Assembly: GCA_030729695.1 (NCBI GenBank)
Contig: JANQWV010000045.1
Span: 29,519-66,726 of the forward strand
Length of the DNA: 37,208 nt
Direction: 5' to 3'
DNA from: Flavobacteriales bacterium
Lineage (GTDB): Bacteria; Bacteroidota; Bacteroidia; Flavobacteriales_D; Sanyastnellaceae
Position numbers and translations under genes: made by a program
The notes under the pieces: model-generated
Databases searched by the model: none
Told to the model about the DNA's origin: nothing
What the model saw: only the letters and a program-made list of their open reading frames with translations
Shown: piece by piece, positions 18,513 through 27,048 of the stretch
Layout: every line of letters starts with the position of its first letter
Numbering within the stretch: position 1 is the first letter of the stretch

Positions 18513-19997
18513 ATGGAGAATAATTTAATCCTTTGCCCGAACGAAGAATGGGTGTTGAACGACCTAGTAGCTGTAAGATCGGGTGAAACGAGAGTTTCAC
18601 TTTCCGATGTGGCGAAGGAAAAAATTCAAGCATGTAGAACTTTTTTAGACTCGTATTTAGAGACGAGCGAAAATCCAGTTTACGGAATCAATACTGGTTT
18701 CGGTTCGCTTTGCAACACCGAAATTTCGATGGAAGATTTAAATCTTCTTCAAAACAATTTGCTTCGTTCACACGCATGTGGAATGGGCGACCAAGTGCCT
18801 GAAGAAATTGTCCGTCTAATGTTAGTGTTGAAGGCAAAGAGCTTGTCTCACGGACACAGCGGTGTTCAATTGGCAACCGTTGAATTGTTGTTGGAGTTTT
18901 ATCACAGAAATATTTTACCAATCGTTTTCACGCAGGGATCATTAGGAGCAAGCGGAGATCTTTCTCCCTTGTCACACTTGTGTCTTCCGTTAATTGGTGA
19001 AGGAAAGGTGATGTACAAAGGATATGAGAGAAACTCAGCCGATGTATTGAAAGAAGAGGGATTGAAGTCCATTGCGCTTCAATCGAAAGAAGGATTAGCG
19101 CTCATCAACGGAACACAATTCATGTTGGCGTATTCAGTAGAGAATTTAATTCGCGCTGAACATTTGTTCGATAAAGCCATAACCATTGCAGCCATGTCTG
19201 TAGATGCGTTCGATGCGCGTCCTGAACCGTTCATTGATCTAACACACCGTGTTAGAAATCAAGAAGGCCAGCAGATTGTGGCTATAGCCATGCAGGACGC
19301 TTTGAAAGGAAGTGAAATTCAAGTTCAGAAAAAAGCGCACGTGCAAGATCCATATTCGTTCCGTTGCATTCCTCAAGTATTAGGCGCATCGCACGACGCC
19401 ATTGCATATGTGTTAACCATTGTTGAACGCGAGATCAATGCGGTAACTGACAATCCAATTATTTTTCCGGAAGAAAATCAGATTATTTCTGGTGGAAATT
19501 TCCACGGGCAGCCGTTGGCTTTAAGCATGGATTTTCTAGCCATTGCTTTGGCGGAAGTAGCGAGCATTTCAGAAAGAAGAACGTACAAACTTATTTCGGG
19601 TCAACGCGGTTTGCCGGCTTTCTTGGTGAAAGACGCTGGACTGAACAGCGGCTTCATGATTCCTCAATACGCGGCAGCGTCTATCGTGAGCCAGAACAAA
19701 CAACTCTGCACGCCTTCAAGTGTTGACACCATAGACAGCAGTAATGGTCAAGAAGACCACGTGAGTATGGGTGCGAATGGCGCAACGAAATGCTACCAAG
19801 TGGTAAAAAATCTTCAGTCTGTATTGGCAATAGAATTGTTGAACGCAGCACAGGGCCTTGACTTTAGAAGACCATTAAAGTCTTCCATTCCGGTAGAAAC
19901 TCTTCATGCTGAAATTAGAAAAGTTATTCCACATTACGTGCAAGACAGATACCAGCACGCCGATATGGAATTGTCTTATCAGTTGATTGGTCTTTGA
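18513..19997 (+). CDS. hutH: Histidine ammonia-lyase
   Basis: The 494-residue protein deaminates histidine to urocanate. The triad that self-condenses to the MIO cofactor lies in GSLGASGDLSPLSH (Ala146-Ser147-Gly148), and NPVYGINTGFGSL (55-67) and the later QEDHVSMGANGA are typical of the family. The sequence fits histidine rather than phenylalanine lyase by length and motif, though the aromatic lyases are close relatives. Other histidine-degradation genes (urocanase, imidazolonepropionase) are not in the window. The gene ends 2 bases before the convergent T9SS gene; a 6-bp inverted repeat TTGAAC/GTTCAA spans both stop codons. Confidence 0.92.
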   Translation: MENNLILCPNEEWVLNDLVAVRSGETRVSLSDVAKEKIQACRTFLDSYLETSENPVYGINTGFGSLCNTEISMEDLNLLQNNLLRSHACGMGDQVPEEIVRLMLVLKAKSLSHGHSGVQLATVELLLEFYHRNILPIVFTQGSLGASGDLSPLSHLCLPLIGEGKVMYKGYERNSADVLKEEGLKSIALQSKEGLALINGTQFMLAYSVENLIRAEHLFDKAITIAAMSVDAFDARPEPFIDLTHRVRNQEGQQIVAIAMQDALKGSEIQVQKKAHVQDPYSFRCIPQVLGASHDAIAYVLTIVEREINAVTDNPIIFPEENQIISGGNFHGQPLALSMDFLAIALAEVASISERRTYKLISGQRGLPAFLVKDAGLNSGFMIPQYAAASIVSQNKQLCTPSSVDTIDSSNGQEDHVSMGANGATKCYQVVKNLQSVLAIELLNAAQGLDFRRPLKSSIPVETLHAEIRKVIPHYVQDRYQHADMELSYQLIGL

Positions 19998-19999
19998 AC

Positions 20000-21718
20000 T
20001 TAATGTTCAATCAATAAATTTCGATTCAAAATAGTCTGACCTTTTTTCAATTGAAGAATATACATCCCTGAAGGCAATTCTTCAACGGAGAGTTCTCGCT
20101 TCAATTGACTTTTATTCCAACGTTTAACTTCTTGTCCTGATGAATTGAAAACTCGTGCTTCATCGAAATTCACAGATTGAGAAATCGTGAAATGTTCGCG
20201 CGCAGGTTGCGGGAAAATAGCAACGCTCAATTCCAATTCATTCACTGAAGTTAGTGTGGTGAAATCGTCCGTTTGAATTGTACATCCATTTGCATCTGAA
20301 ATAATGCAATAGCTCGTAAATATCTCAGGAATGTATGTGTCCTCGTTTGTATCGCCATGCGCCCAGTTCCAAGAATAGGGTGGTGTACCTCCGTACGTTG
20401 TCATTTGTACTTCACCAACACCTAATCCGCCTTCAATAAAAAGTTCAACGGAGTAACTTAAGGTATCTGGCTGGTTTACTGTAAGAGTCTCTTGGTATTG
20501 GCATCCATTCGCGTCGGTTACGGTGGTCGAATAATCTCCTGCGTACAAATAGATAGCGCTGCTCTCAATATTCAATGGGTCGTAATTCCAACTGTATGAA
20601 TAAGGTTCCGTTCCACCTTGTATATTGTGGAAGATCCATCCACCCAAATAGCCGTAACAAGAAACATCTTGAACATCTGGACTATTCGTGAAAGGCGCCG
20701 GTTCGAAAATGGTATCTTGAACCACGAAAGTGCATCCATTCGCATCGGTTACTTCCGCAGTATAAATTCCTGCGCACAAGTTGGGGAGATTATTACCACC
20801 AACAGAACCATCACTCCACTGAATAAGATATGGCCCTGTTCCTGAAATGAAGTTCAAATTAATACTTCCATCGCACAGGCCATTGCAGGAGACATTGGTG
20901 GTTGTTGATTCTATTTGAAGAGAAGTGAAATTGAATAATTCAATAGGAAGTGTTGTGGTGTTGCCAGCGTCGTCTGTAATTGTAGCCAGGTACTGTCCGG
21001 GTCCGCCAGAAATCGAGGTGCCGTTGGCACCATTCTGCCAAACCACGTTGTAGGGTGGTTGACCTCCTGAGATATTCAAGCTTATTGATCCAATTCCGTT
21101 GTTTGAACAAGAAGGCTGTTCAACATTGCTGCTCACTTGAAGAGAAGGGAATACAATTAAAGACGTTGTATTTGTCGCATCACCTGAAGTAGATCCGGTA
21201 CCGTTCACAACATTTCCACTGGCGTAGAAGGTAACTGCTTCATTCAAATTCTGTGGAGCTGTCCAGCTGAATTGAAAGACATTATTCAAGGTAACCCCGT
21301 TATGCTCTAAATATGTTCTGCCGGTAAATGCATTTTGAATGGTGATGGTTTTCTGTTTTACGTTCGAGGCAAGATTGCTGTATCCAGAAATGGGAAGGTT
21401 CTCAGCAGAAGTTAAGGCTGTAAGTTGAAAGGCGTATCCGCCTGGACTTCCCATGGCGTTATTCACGGTAACTTTTACCGTGTAAGTTGTTCCGGGAAAG
21501 AATTGAGTGGTTGGCACCGTTGATCCTTGAGCAAACATCTGAACGGTAACAGATGGACTGTAATTTCCACCGTTGTGGCATTGTCCGCAAGTGTTTTCTC
21601 CAGGCGCGCCGGTATTTCCCGAGTTTGAGACAGTTGCGCGACCATTGCTATTGCCAGCGAAAATGAAATAACCTATTGCACAAACGAAAAGTATTTGAAT
21701 CCAACGTAAACGGTTCAT
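20000..21718 (-). CDS. T9SS type A secreted protein with CxxCH-containing N-domain and SprB-like repeats
   Basis: The 572-residue protein has a signal peptide (WIQILFVCAIGYFIFAG), then an N-terminal domain (about 28-195) resembling the choice-of-anchor V/Reeler-like domain, with GAPGENTCGQCHNGG (a CxxCH motif at 44-48). Four SprB-like immunoglobulin-like repeats follow (about 200-500), each with a GGxxPYxxxW core; three of them have a full TDxNGC end (TDANGC or SDANGC), each bearing cysteines. The C-terminus, from VAIFPQPAREHFTI to LPSGMYILQLKKGQTILNRNLLIEH, is a type A T9SS sorting domain. Export to the cell surface or medium is therefore well supported; adhesion is an inference from the repeats. 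It is the last gene of a minus-strand run. Confidence 0.9.
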   Translation of the reverse strand: MNRLRWIQILFVCAIGYFIFAGNSNGRATVSNSGNTGAPGENTCGQCHNGGNYSPSVTVQMFAQGSTVPTTQFFPGTTYTVKVTVNNAMGSPGGYAFQLTALTSAENLPISGYSNLASNVKQKTITIQNAFTGRTYLEHNGVTLNNVFQFSWTAPQNLNEAVTFYASGNVVNGTGSTSGDATNTTSLIVFPSLQVSSNVEQPSCSNNGIGSISLNISGGQPPYNVVWQNGANGTSISGGPGQYLATITDDAGNTTTLPIELFNFTSLQIESTTTNVSCNGLCDGSINLNFISGTGPYLIQWSDGSVGGNNLPNLCAGIYTAEVTDANGCTFVVQDTIFEPAPFTNSPDVQDVSCYGYLGGWIFHNIQGGTEPYSYSWNYDPLNIESSAIYLYAGDYSTTVTDANGCQYQETLTVNQPDTLSYSVELFIEGGLGVGEVQMTTYGGTPPYSWNWAHGDTNEDTYIPEIFTSYCIISDANGCTIQTDDFTTLTSVNELELSVAIFPQPAREHFTISQSVNFDEARVFNSSGQEVKRWNKSQLKRELSVEELPSGMYILQLKKGQTILNRNLLIEH

Positions 21719-21761
21719 CTTTAATTTTTTTTGTGAATATATGGAAAGAAAATTAGAACAA

Positions 21762-23171
21762 TTATTTACCGCTTCCTTTCAGCACAATCACAACGGTGTA
21801 AAAAAGAATCTTGATATCCATGGCCAAAGACATGTTCTCCAAGTATAGCAGATCATATCGTAGACGCTGAACCATTTGATCTACATCTTCTGCATAACCG
21901 TATTTCACCTGTCCCCATGAAGTAATACCAGGACGTATGCGGTGAAGTTTTTGGTAATGCGGATTGATTTTCGAAATTTGGTCTATGTAGAATTGACGTT
22001 CTGGCCTAGGTCCAACAAGTGCCATATCGCCAGCGAGTACATTCCAGAATTGAGGTAATTCGTCAAGTCGCATTTTTCTTAGAACCCGTCCAACTTTCGT
22101 AATACGAGAGTCATGTGTTGAACTCAACTGTGGACCAAGTTTTTCCGCATCTATGCACATACTGCGGAATTTTATTATTTGAAAGGGAACGCCATTCCTC
22201 CCAATTCGTTCTTGAAAAAAGAAAACCGATCCTCTCGAGGAAGCTTTAACAAGTATTGAAATAATTAAAAGCAATGGCAACAAAACGACCAAGGCAATAG
22301 CACTTAAAACAACATCTAAAATTCGCTTAATACTGAACTGCCAGCTCGGCATTAGCACGGTATTCAAACGAATCAACGGCACCCCGAAAATGCTCGTCAT
22401 TTTTACACTTCCCGATAAGATGTCAAACGTGTCTGGAATGATATTGATTCGAACATTGTAGTTTTCAAGTAGAGCAAGAATGTTCTCCAACTCTTTGTGG
22501 TCACCGCTTTCGATAGATAAAATAACTTCCTCAATTTGGTGCTCTTCTATGATACTGGGTAGCGTCGGGTATTTTCCGAAGAGAGGCAAACTCGCAGAGA
22601 GTTGCTCGTCGGCTCCGTTGATTTTTAAATAACCTTTGAATAAAAATCCAGGAGATTTTTTTAGTGCAGTAATTTCATCTACAAGTTGCAAGGCTCTCGC
22701 ATTTCCGCCAACTATAATTGTTGGAAACCCCCATTTTCTTGATTGAATTTTTTTTACAGTCCTTGACGTAATTATTAACCGAAGAGTCAGTGTTAATCCA
22801 AGATGTAGGAGTAACAGAAAACCGAAAGTAGTATAGTAGTAGTGATAATTGGGCAGTTCGTCATCCAATAAAAATAAAAAGAAAATAACGATATTTCCAA
22901 TTAAGGAAGTGGCTAATACTTGTCCAATTTCCCGAAGGCGATGTCTTCTTAAAACGTCAGAGTACATTCCCCACATGGCATAAAAGCAAATCCAGGCTAA
23001 AGGAATAAAGGCAAGTGCTGCAAAGAAATTACTGTCAGTATGAATACCTAGATCATACCCATATTTCACGGATTCGAATTTTTTTCTCAGGAAATACAAA
23101 CTCGCCCACGAGCAACCTGCAGCAATCCAGTCTGCGGCGACATATGAAAATATGATTCCTTTATTCTTCAA
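21762..23171 (-). CDS. Polyprenyl-phosphate glycosyl-1-phosphate transferase (WcaJ/WbaP type)
   Basis: The 469-residue protein has four predicted N-terminal transmembrane helices, a central nucleotide-binding-like CoA-binding domain (about 145-260), a fifth hydrophobic segment (VVLSAIALVVLLPLLLIISILV) and a C-terminal bacterial sugar transferase domain with FFQERIGRNGVPFQIIKFRSM, the KMRLDELPQFWNVLAGDM segment and VGPRPE. Such enzymes attach the first sugar phosphate to undecaprenyl phosphate and so begin an exopolysaccharide, capsule or O-antigen repeat. Which sugar (glucose or galactose) cannot be told here. It lies 14 bases downstream of the lipoprotein gene and 43 bases upstream of the T9SS gene. 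Confidence 0.93.
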   Translation of the reverse strand: MKNKGIIFSYVAADWIAAGCSWASLYFLRKKFESVKYGYDLGIHTDSNFFAALAFIPLAWICFYAMWGMYSDVLRRHRLREIGQVLATSLIGNIVIFFLFLLDDELPNYHYYYTTFGFLLLLHLGLTLTLRLIITSRTVKKIQSRKWGFPTIIVGGNARALQLVDEITALKKSPGFLFKGYLKINGADEQLSASLPLFGKYPTLPSIIEEHQIEEVILSIESGDHKELENILALLENYNVRINIIPDTFDILSGSVKMTSIFGVPLIRLNTVLMPSWQFSIKRILDVVLSAIALVVLLPLLLIISILVKASSRGSVFFFQERIGRNGVPFQIIKFRSMCIDAEKLGPQLSSTHDSRITKVGRVLRKMRLDELPQFWNVLAGDMALVGPRPERQFYIDQISKINPHYQKLHRIRPGITSWGQVKYGYAEDVDQMVQRLRYDLLYLENMSLAMDIKILFYTVVIVLKGSGK

Positions 23172-23185
23172 TTACTATGCTTACT

Positions 23186-24052
23186 CTACCAAGTCACCCA
23201 CTTCAAATTATCAAGAAAAATATTCACCGGTGTAGTTGAATTTGTTGCGTTTGATTCAATGTATAATTCGTGAAATTGTGCGGTTGGATTTTGCTGAAGA
23301 ACAAATCCAAAATCAATGTATATCTTCTTCCACACAGGAGTTAATCCATCGCCGCTCGAAGTTGGGTTAATTATCAGCGCAGGGTTTTTTGCAGTGATAC
23401 CTCCGGTTGTCGTAATGAAGCCAACAGAAAAGGTATTGTTGCTGCTGTAATTCATTTCGAGAAAGAGGTTATCACCGCTCGTGTAGTTCAGATTATCATC
23501 GTCTTTATAATAGAGCTTACTCGACCCAACATCTAAATGGCCCCAACCACTTCTGTTTCCTTCGAACACCTGCTCAGATTGATTGGTTACTGAAAAAGAG
23601 CCGTTATTCGTTCCCGTCTGAACAAGGAAATTTCCGCTCTCAAATCCTTTTTCCGAAATAACAGCTTGGTTGTAATAAGTAAAGGCAGGAACAATAGTAT
23701 CTACTTGAAATGCTGACATTGTCAATGTAGTATCGAAGGGAGCGTAAAACGGATAGCGAATACGAGTGTTTGAAATGCCGTTGTTTTTTATTCCAGCGAA
23801 GATTCGAATGTTAGAAGTTCCTAGCTCTAAAATTGGAATTTTTGCAGGCAAATCATAGACCCCCAAACTCTGATCGTTTGCATAAACCCATACTTCAGTT
23901 ATGGCTTCACTCGATGTTCCTTGATTAAGATTCGCTTGAAAAGTAAATGAGGGAATATACAAATACGCAGGCTCCTTTTCCTTTGGATTTATGATGTCAC
24001 ATCCTTGCAGTGCAAGTATGGAAAATGCTATGAAATAAGCAAATGGTTTCAA
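23186..24052 (-). CDS. Lipoprotein of unknown function
   Basis: I do not recognise a named family. The 288-residue protein has a lipoprotein signal with the lipobox ALQGC and Cys18 as the lipidated residue. The first half (about 28-105) is beta-rich and repeats valine/tyrosine strands; the second half (about 125-288) looks like a carbohydrate-binding-module-type jelly roll, ending in a strand motif VNIFLDNLKW often seen at the end of such domains. That reading rests on pattern alone. It sits between a Gfo/Idh/MocA oxidoreductase and a sugar transferase on the same strand, so a surface polysaccharide context is possible. It likely has its own promoter at 24071-24078. Confidence 0.75.
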   Translation of the reverse strand: MKPFAYFIAFSILALQGCDIINPKEKEPAYLYIPSFTFQANLNQGTSSEAITEVWVYANDQSLGVYDLPAKIPILELGTSNIRIFAGIKNNGISNTRIRYPFYAPFDTTLTMSAFQVDTIVPAFTYYNQAVISEKGFESGNFLVQTGTNNGSFSVTNQSEQVFEGNRSGWGHLDVGSSKLYYKDDDNLNYTSGDNLFLEMNYSSNNTFSVGFITTTGGITAKNPALIINPTSSGDGLTPVWKKIYIDFGFVLQQNPTAQFHELYIESNATNSTTPVNIFLDNLKWVTW

Positions 24053-24070
24053 TCGTTGTGTTTTGGGTTG

Positions 24071-24078
24071 CGAATATA
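24071..24078 (-). promoter_or_regulatory. Putative -7 box (TATATTCG) of the lipoprotein gene
   Basis: TATATTCGC differs by one base from TAnnTTTG and lies 18 bases upstream of the ATG at 24052. It occupies the 97-base gap after the oxidoreductase gene, in which I see nothing else but a T-rich stretch without a convincing hairpin. Confidence 0.3.
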
Positions 24079-24149
24079 CAATCGCATCAAAAGGTTACCG
24101 ATGGAAACGGAAGAAAATTAAGATTATTGCAAGGAAGAAAAAACAGCCT

Positions 24150-25094
24150 TCAGTCCTCGGATGTGAAGACGTTCAATCGAATTTTTTCAGCAATCATTTC
24201 AGCTACAGCCAAGGCCTTATGCCCATCTTCCAGCGAAACAGTTGGCTCAGTCTGATGCAAGACCGCTTCACCGAAGCTAGACAGCTCTTGCTTTAAGGCG
24301 TTGTTATCTGGTACCGCAAGATTCTTTTTCGTAATTTCATTCTCTTCGTTCTCACGAAGTAGCTCGTAGCCATGGGCTGTTTTATTTAAAAAGTCAGATA
24401 CATAACAAGCATCTTTTTGGTAAAAGCGCATTTTTCGCATAGACTCGGTTGCAACACGACTAGCGGTAAGGTTCGCAACACAACCATTGTCTAATTCAAT
24501 TCGCGCATTCGCAATGTCAATGTGTGGGGTTAGAACAGATGCCCCATTCGCAGATACTCTGCGAACATTTGCTTTAGTTACAGCTAAAATCAAATCAATG
24601 TCATGTATCATAACATCTAGAATAACTGAAACGTCGTTGTTCCTTCCTTTATATTGACTCAAGCGGTGAGCCTCAATGTATTTAGTGTTTTCTAATAAAG
24701 GAGAGATGGCCAAAAAAGCCGGATTGAATCGTTCAATATGTCCAACTTGCGCAATAACCTGCGCTTCTTTCGCGAGCTTAATGAGTCTATTACTTTCTTC
24801 TAGCGTTGAGGTAACAGGCTTTTCAATAAAAACGTGTTTTAAATTTCGAATCGCGTTGGAGGCGCATTGAAAATGAGAAGGAGTGCTTGATACGATATCT
24901 ACGACATCGACTTCATTTATTAACGCCTCAAGGCTATGGCAGGGCTCTATTCCAAAACGAGCTGAAGCTTCTTTCGCGGCTTTAATATCCGGATCGAAAA
25001 AGTGTATAGATTGAAACAATTCCGGTAACTCCGAAAGCACTTGCATGTGAATCTTCCCCAAATAGCCCGTTCCTAAAACTCCTATTTTCAACAT
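24150..25094 (-). CDS. Gfo/Idh/MocA family oxidoreductase
   Basis: I chose the start at 25094 (MLKIGVLGTGYLGKIHM), because the Rossmann-fold glycine motif GxGxxG then starts 7 residues from the N-terminus as usual in this family; the longer frame to 25229 runs into the pcm promoter region and reads as non-coding. The 314-residue protein has the NAD(P)-binding N-domain with the catalytic EKPV motif and a C-terminal alpha/beta domain. Members oxidise or reduce sugars, sugar nucleotides or inositols with NAD(P). The substrate is not evident. Its neighbours downstream (lipoprotein, sugar transferase) make a sugar-nucleotide substrate plausible but unproven. Confidence 0.88.
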   Translation of the reverse strand: MLKIGVLGTGYLGKIHMQVLSELPELFQSIHFFDPDIKAAKEASARFGIEPCHSLEALINEVDVVDIVSSTPSHFQCASNAIRNLKHVFIEKPVTSTLEESNRLIKLAKEAQVIAQVGHIERFNPAFLAISPLLENTKYIEAHRLSQYKGRNNDVSVILDVMIHDIDLILAVTKANVRRVSANGASVLTPHIDIANARIELDNGCVANLTASRVATESMRKMRFYQKDACYVSDFLNKTAHGYELLRENEENEITKKNLAVPDNNALKQELSSFGEAVLHQTEPTVSLEDGHKALAVAEMIAEKIRLNVFTSED

Positions 25095-25205
25095 AAATAA
25101 TTCTCTTCTTATGCAAATGTGATTGAAATTGATGTCTACATCACTTCGTTGATTTTTACTTTTCAACACTGAAAAGCGGATGAAATAGTCGCTTACCTTG
25201 GCGGT

Positions 25206-25862
25206 ATGATAGAGGATAATTACAGACACAAGGGTCTGAGAAGAAAGTTAGTTGATGAATTACGTGAGAAGGGAATTACTGACGCACGAGTGCTCGACGC
25301 TATGAATAAGGTTCCTAGGCATGCTTTTTTGACTAGTGCTTTTGTTGAACTCGCCTATGAAAACAAGGCGCTTCCTATTGGAGCAGAACAAACTATCTCA
25401 GCGCCCTATACCGTTGCTTTTCAAAGTCAATTGTTAGATGTGGAAAAGGGAATGAAGGTCTTGGAAATAGGAACAGGCTCTGGTTATCAGACTTCCGTTT
25501 TGTGTGAAATGGGGGCGAAGGTGTATTCCATTGAAAGACAGAAATTGCTTTTCGACACATCGAAGAAAATGTTGGCTGAAATGGGCTATAAATGTCACTT
25601 GGCCTACGGAGATGGCTACAAGGGCATTCCAGCATTTGCGCCCTATGATAGAATCATTATCACTTGCGCTATACCTATTGTGCCAGAGGAGCTCCTCATG
25701 CAATTGAAACCGGGAGGGAAGTTGGTTATGCCTTTCGGAGAAGGGGAGAAGCAAGAGATGACACTTATTCAAGAAGACGCAGATGGAAACTTTCAAAACA
25801 CGTATTACGGCGAATTTTCCTTCGTGCCTATGCTCGAAAAAAGAAGCAATACGAAGTCGTGA
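25206..25862 (+). CDS. pcm: Protein-L-isoaspartate O-methyltransferase
   Basis: The 218-residue protein repairs isoaspartyl residues in aged proteins using S-adenosylmethionine. Its signatures are present: VPRHAFL (36-42), the EQTISAPYTVAFQSQLLDV segment (61-79) and the AdoMet-binding VLEIGTGSGYQT (85-96), with YDRIIITCA later. It starts 111 bases from the divergent oxidoreductase gene; that gap contains a weak -7-like TTACCTTG at 25193-25200, and nothing else that I can name. It ends 2 bases before the convergent FAH-family gene. Confidence 0.95.
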   Translation: MIEDNYRHKGLRRKLVDELREKGITDARVLDAMNKVPRHAFLTSAFVELAYENKALPIGAEQTISAPYTVAFQSQLLDVEKGMKVLEIGTGSGYQTSVLCEMGAKVYSIERQKLLFDTSKKMLAEMGYKCHLAYGDGYKGIPAFAPYDRIIITCAIPIVPEELLMQLKPGGKLVMPFGEGEKQEMTLIQEDADGNFQNTYYGEFSFVPMLEKRSNTKS

Positions 25863-25864
25863 TT

Positions 25865-26473
25865 TTATTTAATTCGAAGAGAAAAGACTTTTTCATCGAA
25901 AAGAAATCCTTCCAATAAATCACCCGAAGCTACGGGTCCAACGCCTGCTGGAGTTCCGGTGAAAATTAAATCTCCGATCTTCAAGGTGAATACTTCAGAT
26001 ACATTTTCAATGAGCTTATCAATGGAATGAATCATATGCGAGCTGTCTCCTTCCTGAACAGTTACACCATTTTTCTTCAATGAAAAAAGTATGGGGGAAG
26101 GAAGGGAATCTGTTTCAAAGAATTTTTCACTGACAAAAGCAGATCCGTCGAATGCTTTAGCGCGTTCCCAAGGAAGTCCTTTTTTCTTCAACTCATCTTG
26201 AACATCGCGAGCAGTGAAGTCTATGCCTAAAGTAACTTCATTGTAGTAACGTGGAGCGAATGATTGTTGAATGTGTTTGCCCAATCTGTTGATGCGGAAA
26301 ACCAATTCCAATTCATAGTGCACGTCATTTGTAAATGCTGGAATAACAAACGGATTTCCTCTTTGAATAATGGCAGAGTCGGGCTTGCAAAAAACCACAG
26401 GATTTTCTGGGACTGCGTTTCCTAATTCAGCCGCGTGCGCCGCGTAGTTTCTTCCAATGCAAATAATTTTCAT
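25865..26473 (-). CDS. Fumarylacetoacetate hydrolase (FAH) family protein
   Basis: The 202-residue protein has the compact FAH fold of FAHD1-like enzymes: MKIICIGRNYAAHAAE at the start, then the metal ligands Glu54 and Glu56 (HYELELVFRI) and Asp85 (GIDFTARDVQ), at the spacing seen in FAHD1, and GDLIFTGTPAGVGPV near the end. Family members act as acylpyruvate hydrolases, oxaloacetate decarboxylases or related isomerases/hydrolases; I cannot choose. It overlaps the preceding OmpA gene by one base in a TAATG junction, so the two are probably translated together, though no functional link is obvious. Confidence 0.9.
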   Translation of the reverse strand: MKIICIGRNYAAHAAELGNAVPENPVVFCKPDSAIIQRGNPFVIPAFTNDVHYELELVFRINRLGKHIQQSFAPRYYNEVTLGIDFTARDVQDELKKKGLPWERAKAFDGSAFVSEKFFETDSLPSPILFSLKKNGVTVQEGDSSHMIHSIDKLIENVSEVFTLKIGDLIFTGTPAGVGPVASGDLLEGFLFDEKVFSLRIK

Positions 26474-27006
26474 TACGGTCGAGCTATAAATTCAATGATC
26501 ACTTTTCTATCTCCTGGATTCTTTCCAATCGAGCCAACATCACCTACGAACTTTGCCACACAGCGGTTAGCGTCTATACCGGAATTCACGATAAAATTCC
26601 GTGCTGCTTTCGCACGTTTTTCTGATTCTTTCCAATTCTTTTCGCTGCTTCCATTTCGATCGGAATATCCTGTAATAAGGACTCCTGTCTTACCATTTCG
26701 CGCAAGTTTTTCAACGACTTCATTCAATTGCTGTTGTGCTGTTGTGCTTAAGTCAACACCCGATTTTTCGAAGTAAATAACAATGGGTTGAATGGGTACG
26801 GGAGCTGCAGTGAATTTCGGTAAACTTGATTTGTCGCTGCCATTCAACCACTGCCTTGCGGCACCGTCAGAAGAATAAGGGACAATGGGTAAAAGCGAAT
26901 CTTGCGACGCGGGTTCTTGTCCAAACATAGAAATGCTTGAAACAAAGAAGAGGAAAAACAATAGGCCGCGCATACCACGTAAAATTAGCGTACGACGTTG
27001 AACCAA
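26473..27006 (-). CDS. Small OmpA-family protein
   Basis: The protein has a signal peptide (LLFFLFFVSSISMFGQ) and a C-terminal OmpA-like peptidoglycan-binding domain (about 70-177) with IYFEKSGVDLSTTAQQQLNEV, ITGYSDRNGSSEKN and ESEKRAKAARNFI. There is a short linker between them and no beta-barrel. The start may be at 27006 (177 residues) or at the Met at 26973 (166 residues, MRGLLFFLFF), and the latter gives the more usual signal peptide. It should sit in the periplasm and bind peptidoglycan. It lies 42 bases after the DAHP synthase gene on the same strand and overlaps the FAH-family gene. Confidence 0.87.
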   Translation of the reverse strand: MVQRRTLILRGMRGLLFFLFFVSSISMFGQEPASQDSLLPIVPYSSDGAARQWLNGSDKSSLPKFTAAPVPIQPIVIYFEKSGVDLSTTAQQQLNEVVEKLARNGKTGVLITGYSDRNGSSEKNWKESEKRAKAARNFIVNSGIDANRCVAKFVGDVGSIGKNPGDRKVIIEFIARP

Positions 27007-27048
27007 ACCGATTGATTTTATTCACCATTCATTCACAATACGGGTGCG

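Noticed and set aside
19994-20010. Inverted repeat TTGAAC/GTTCAA spanning the stops of hutH and the T9SS gene as a terminator
   Set aside because: Short, AT-rich and without T-runs on either side; could be chance at a tight convergent junction.
25095-25229. Longer N-terminus for the Gfo/Idh/MocA oxidoreductase
   Set aside because: The Rossmann motif then lies too far from the start, and the segment overlaps the pcm upstream region; the ATG at 25094 fits the family.
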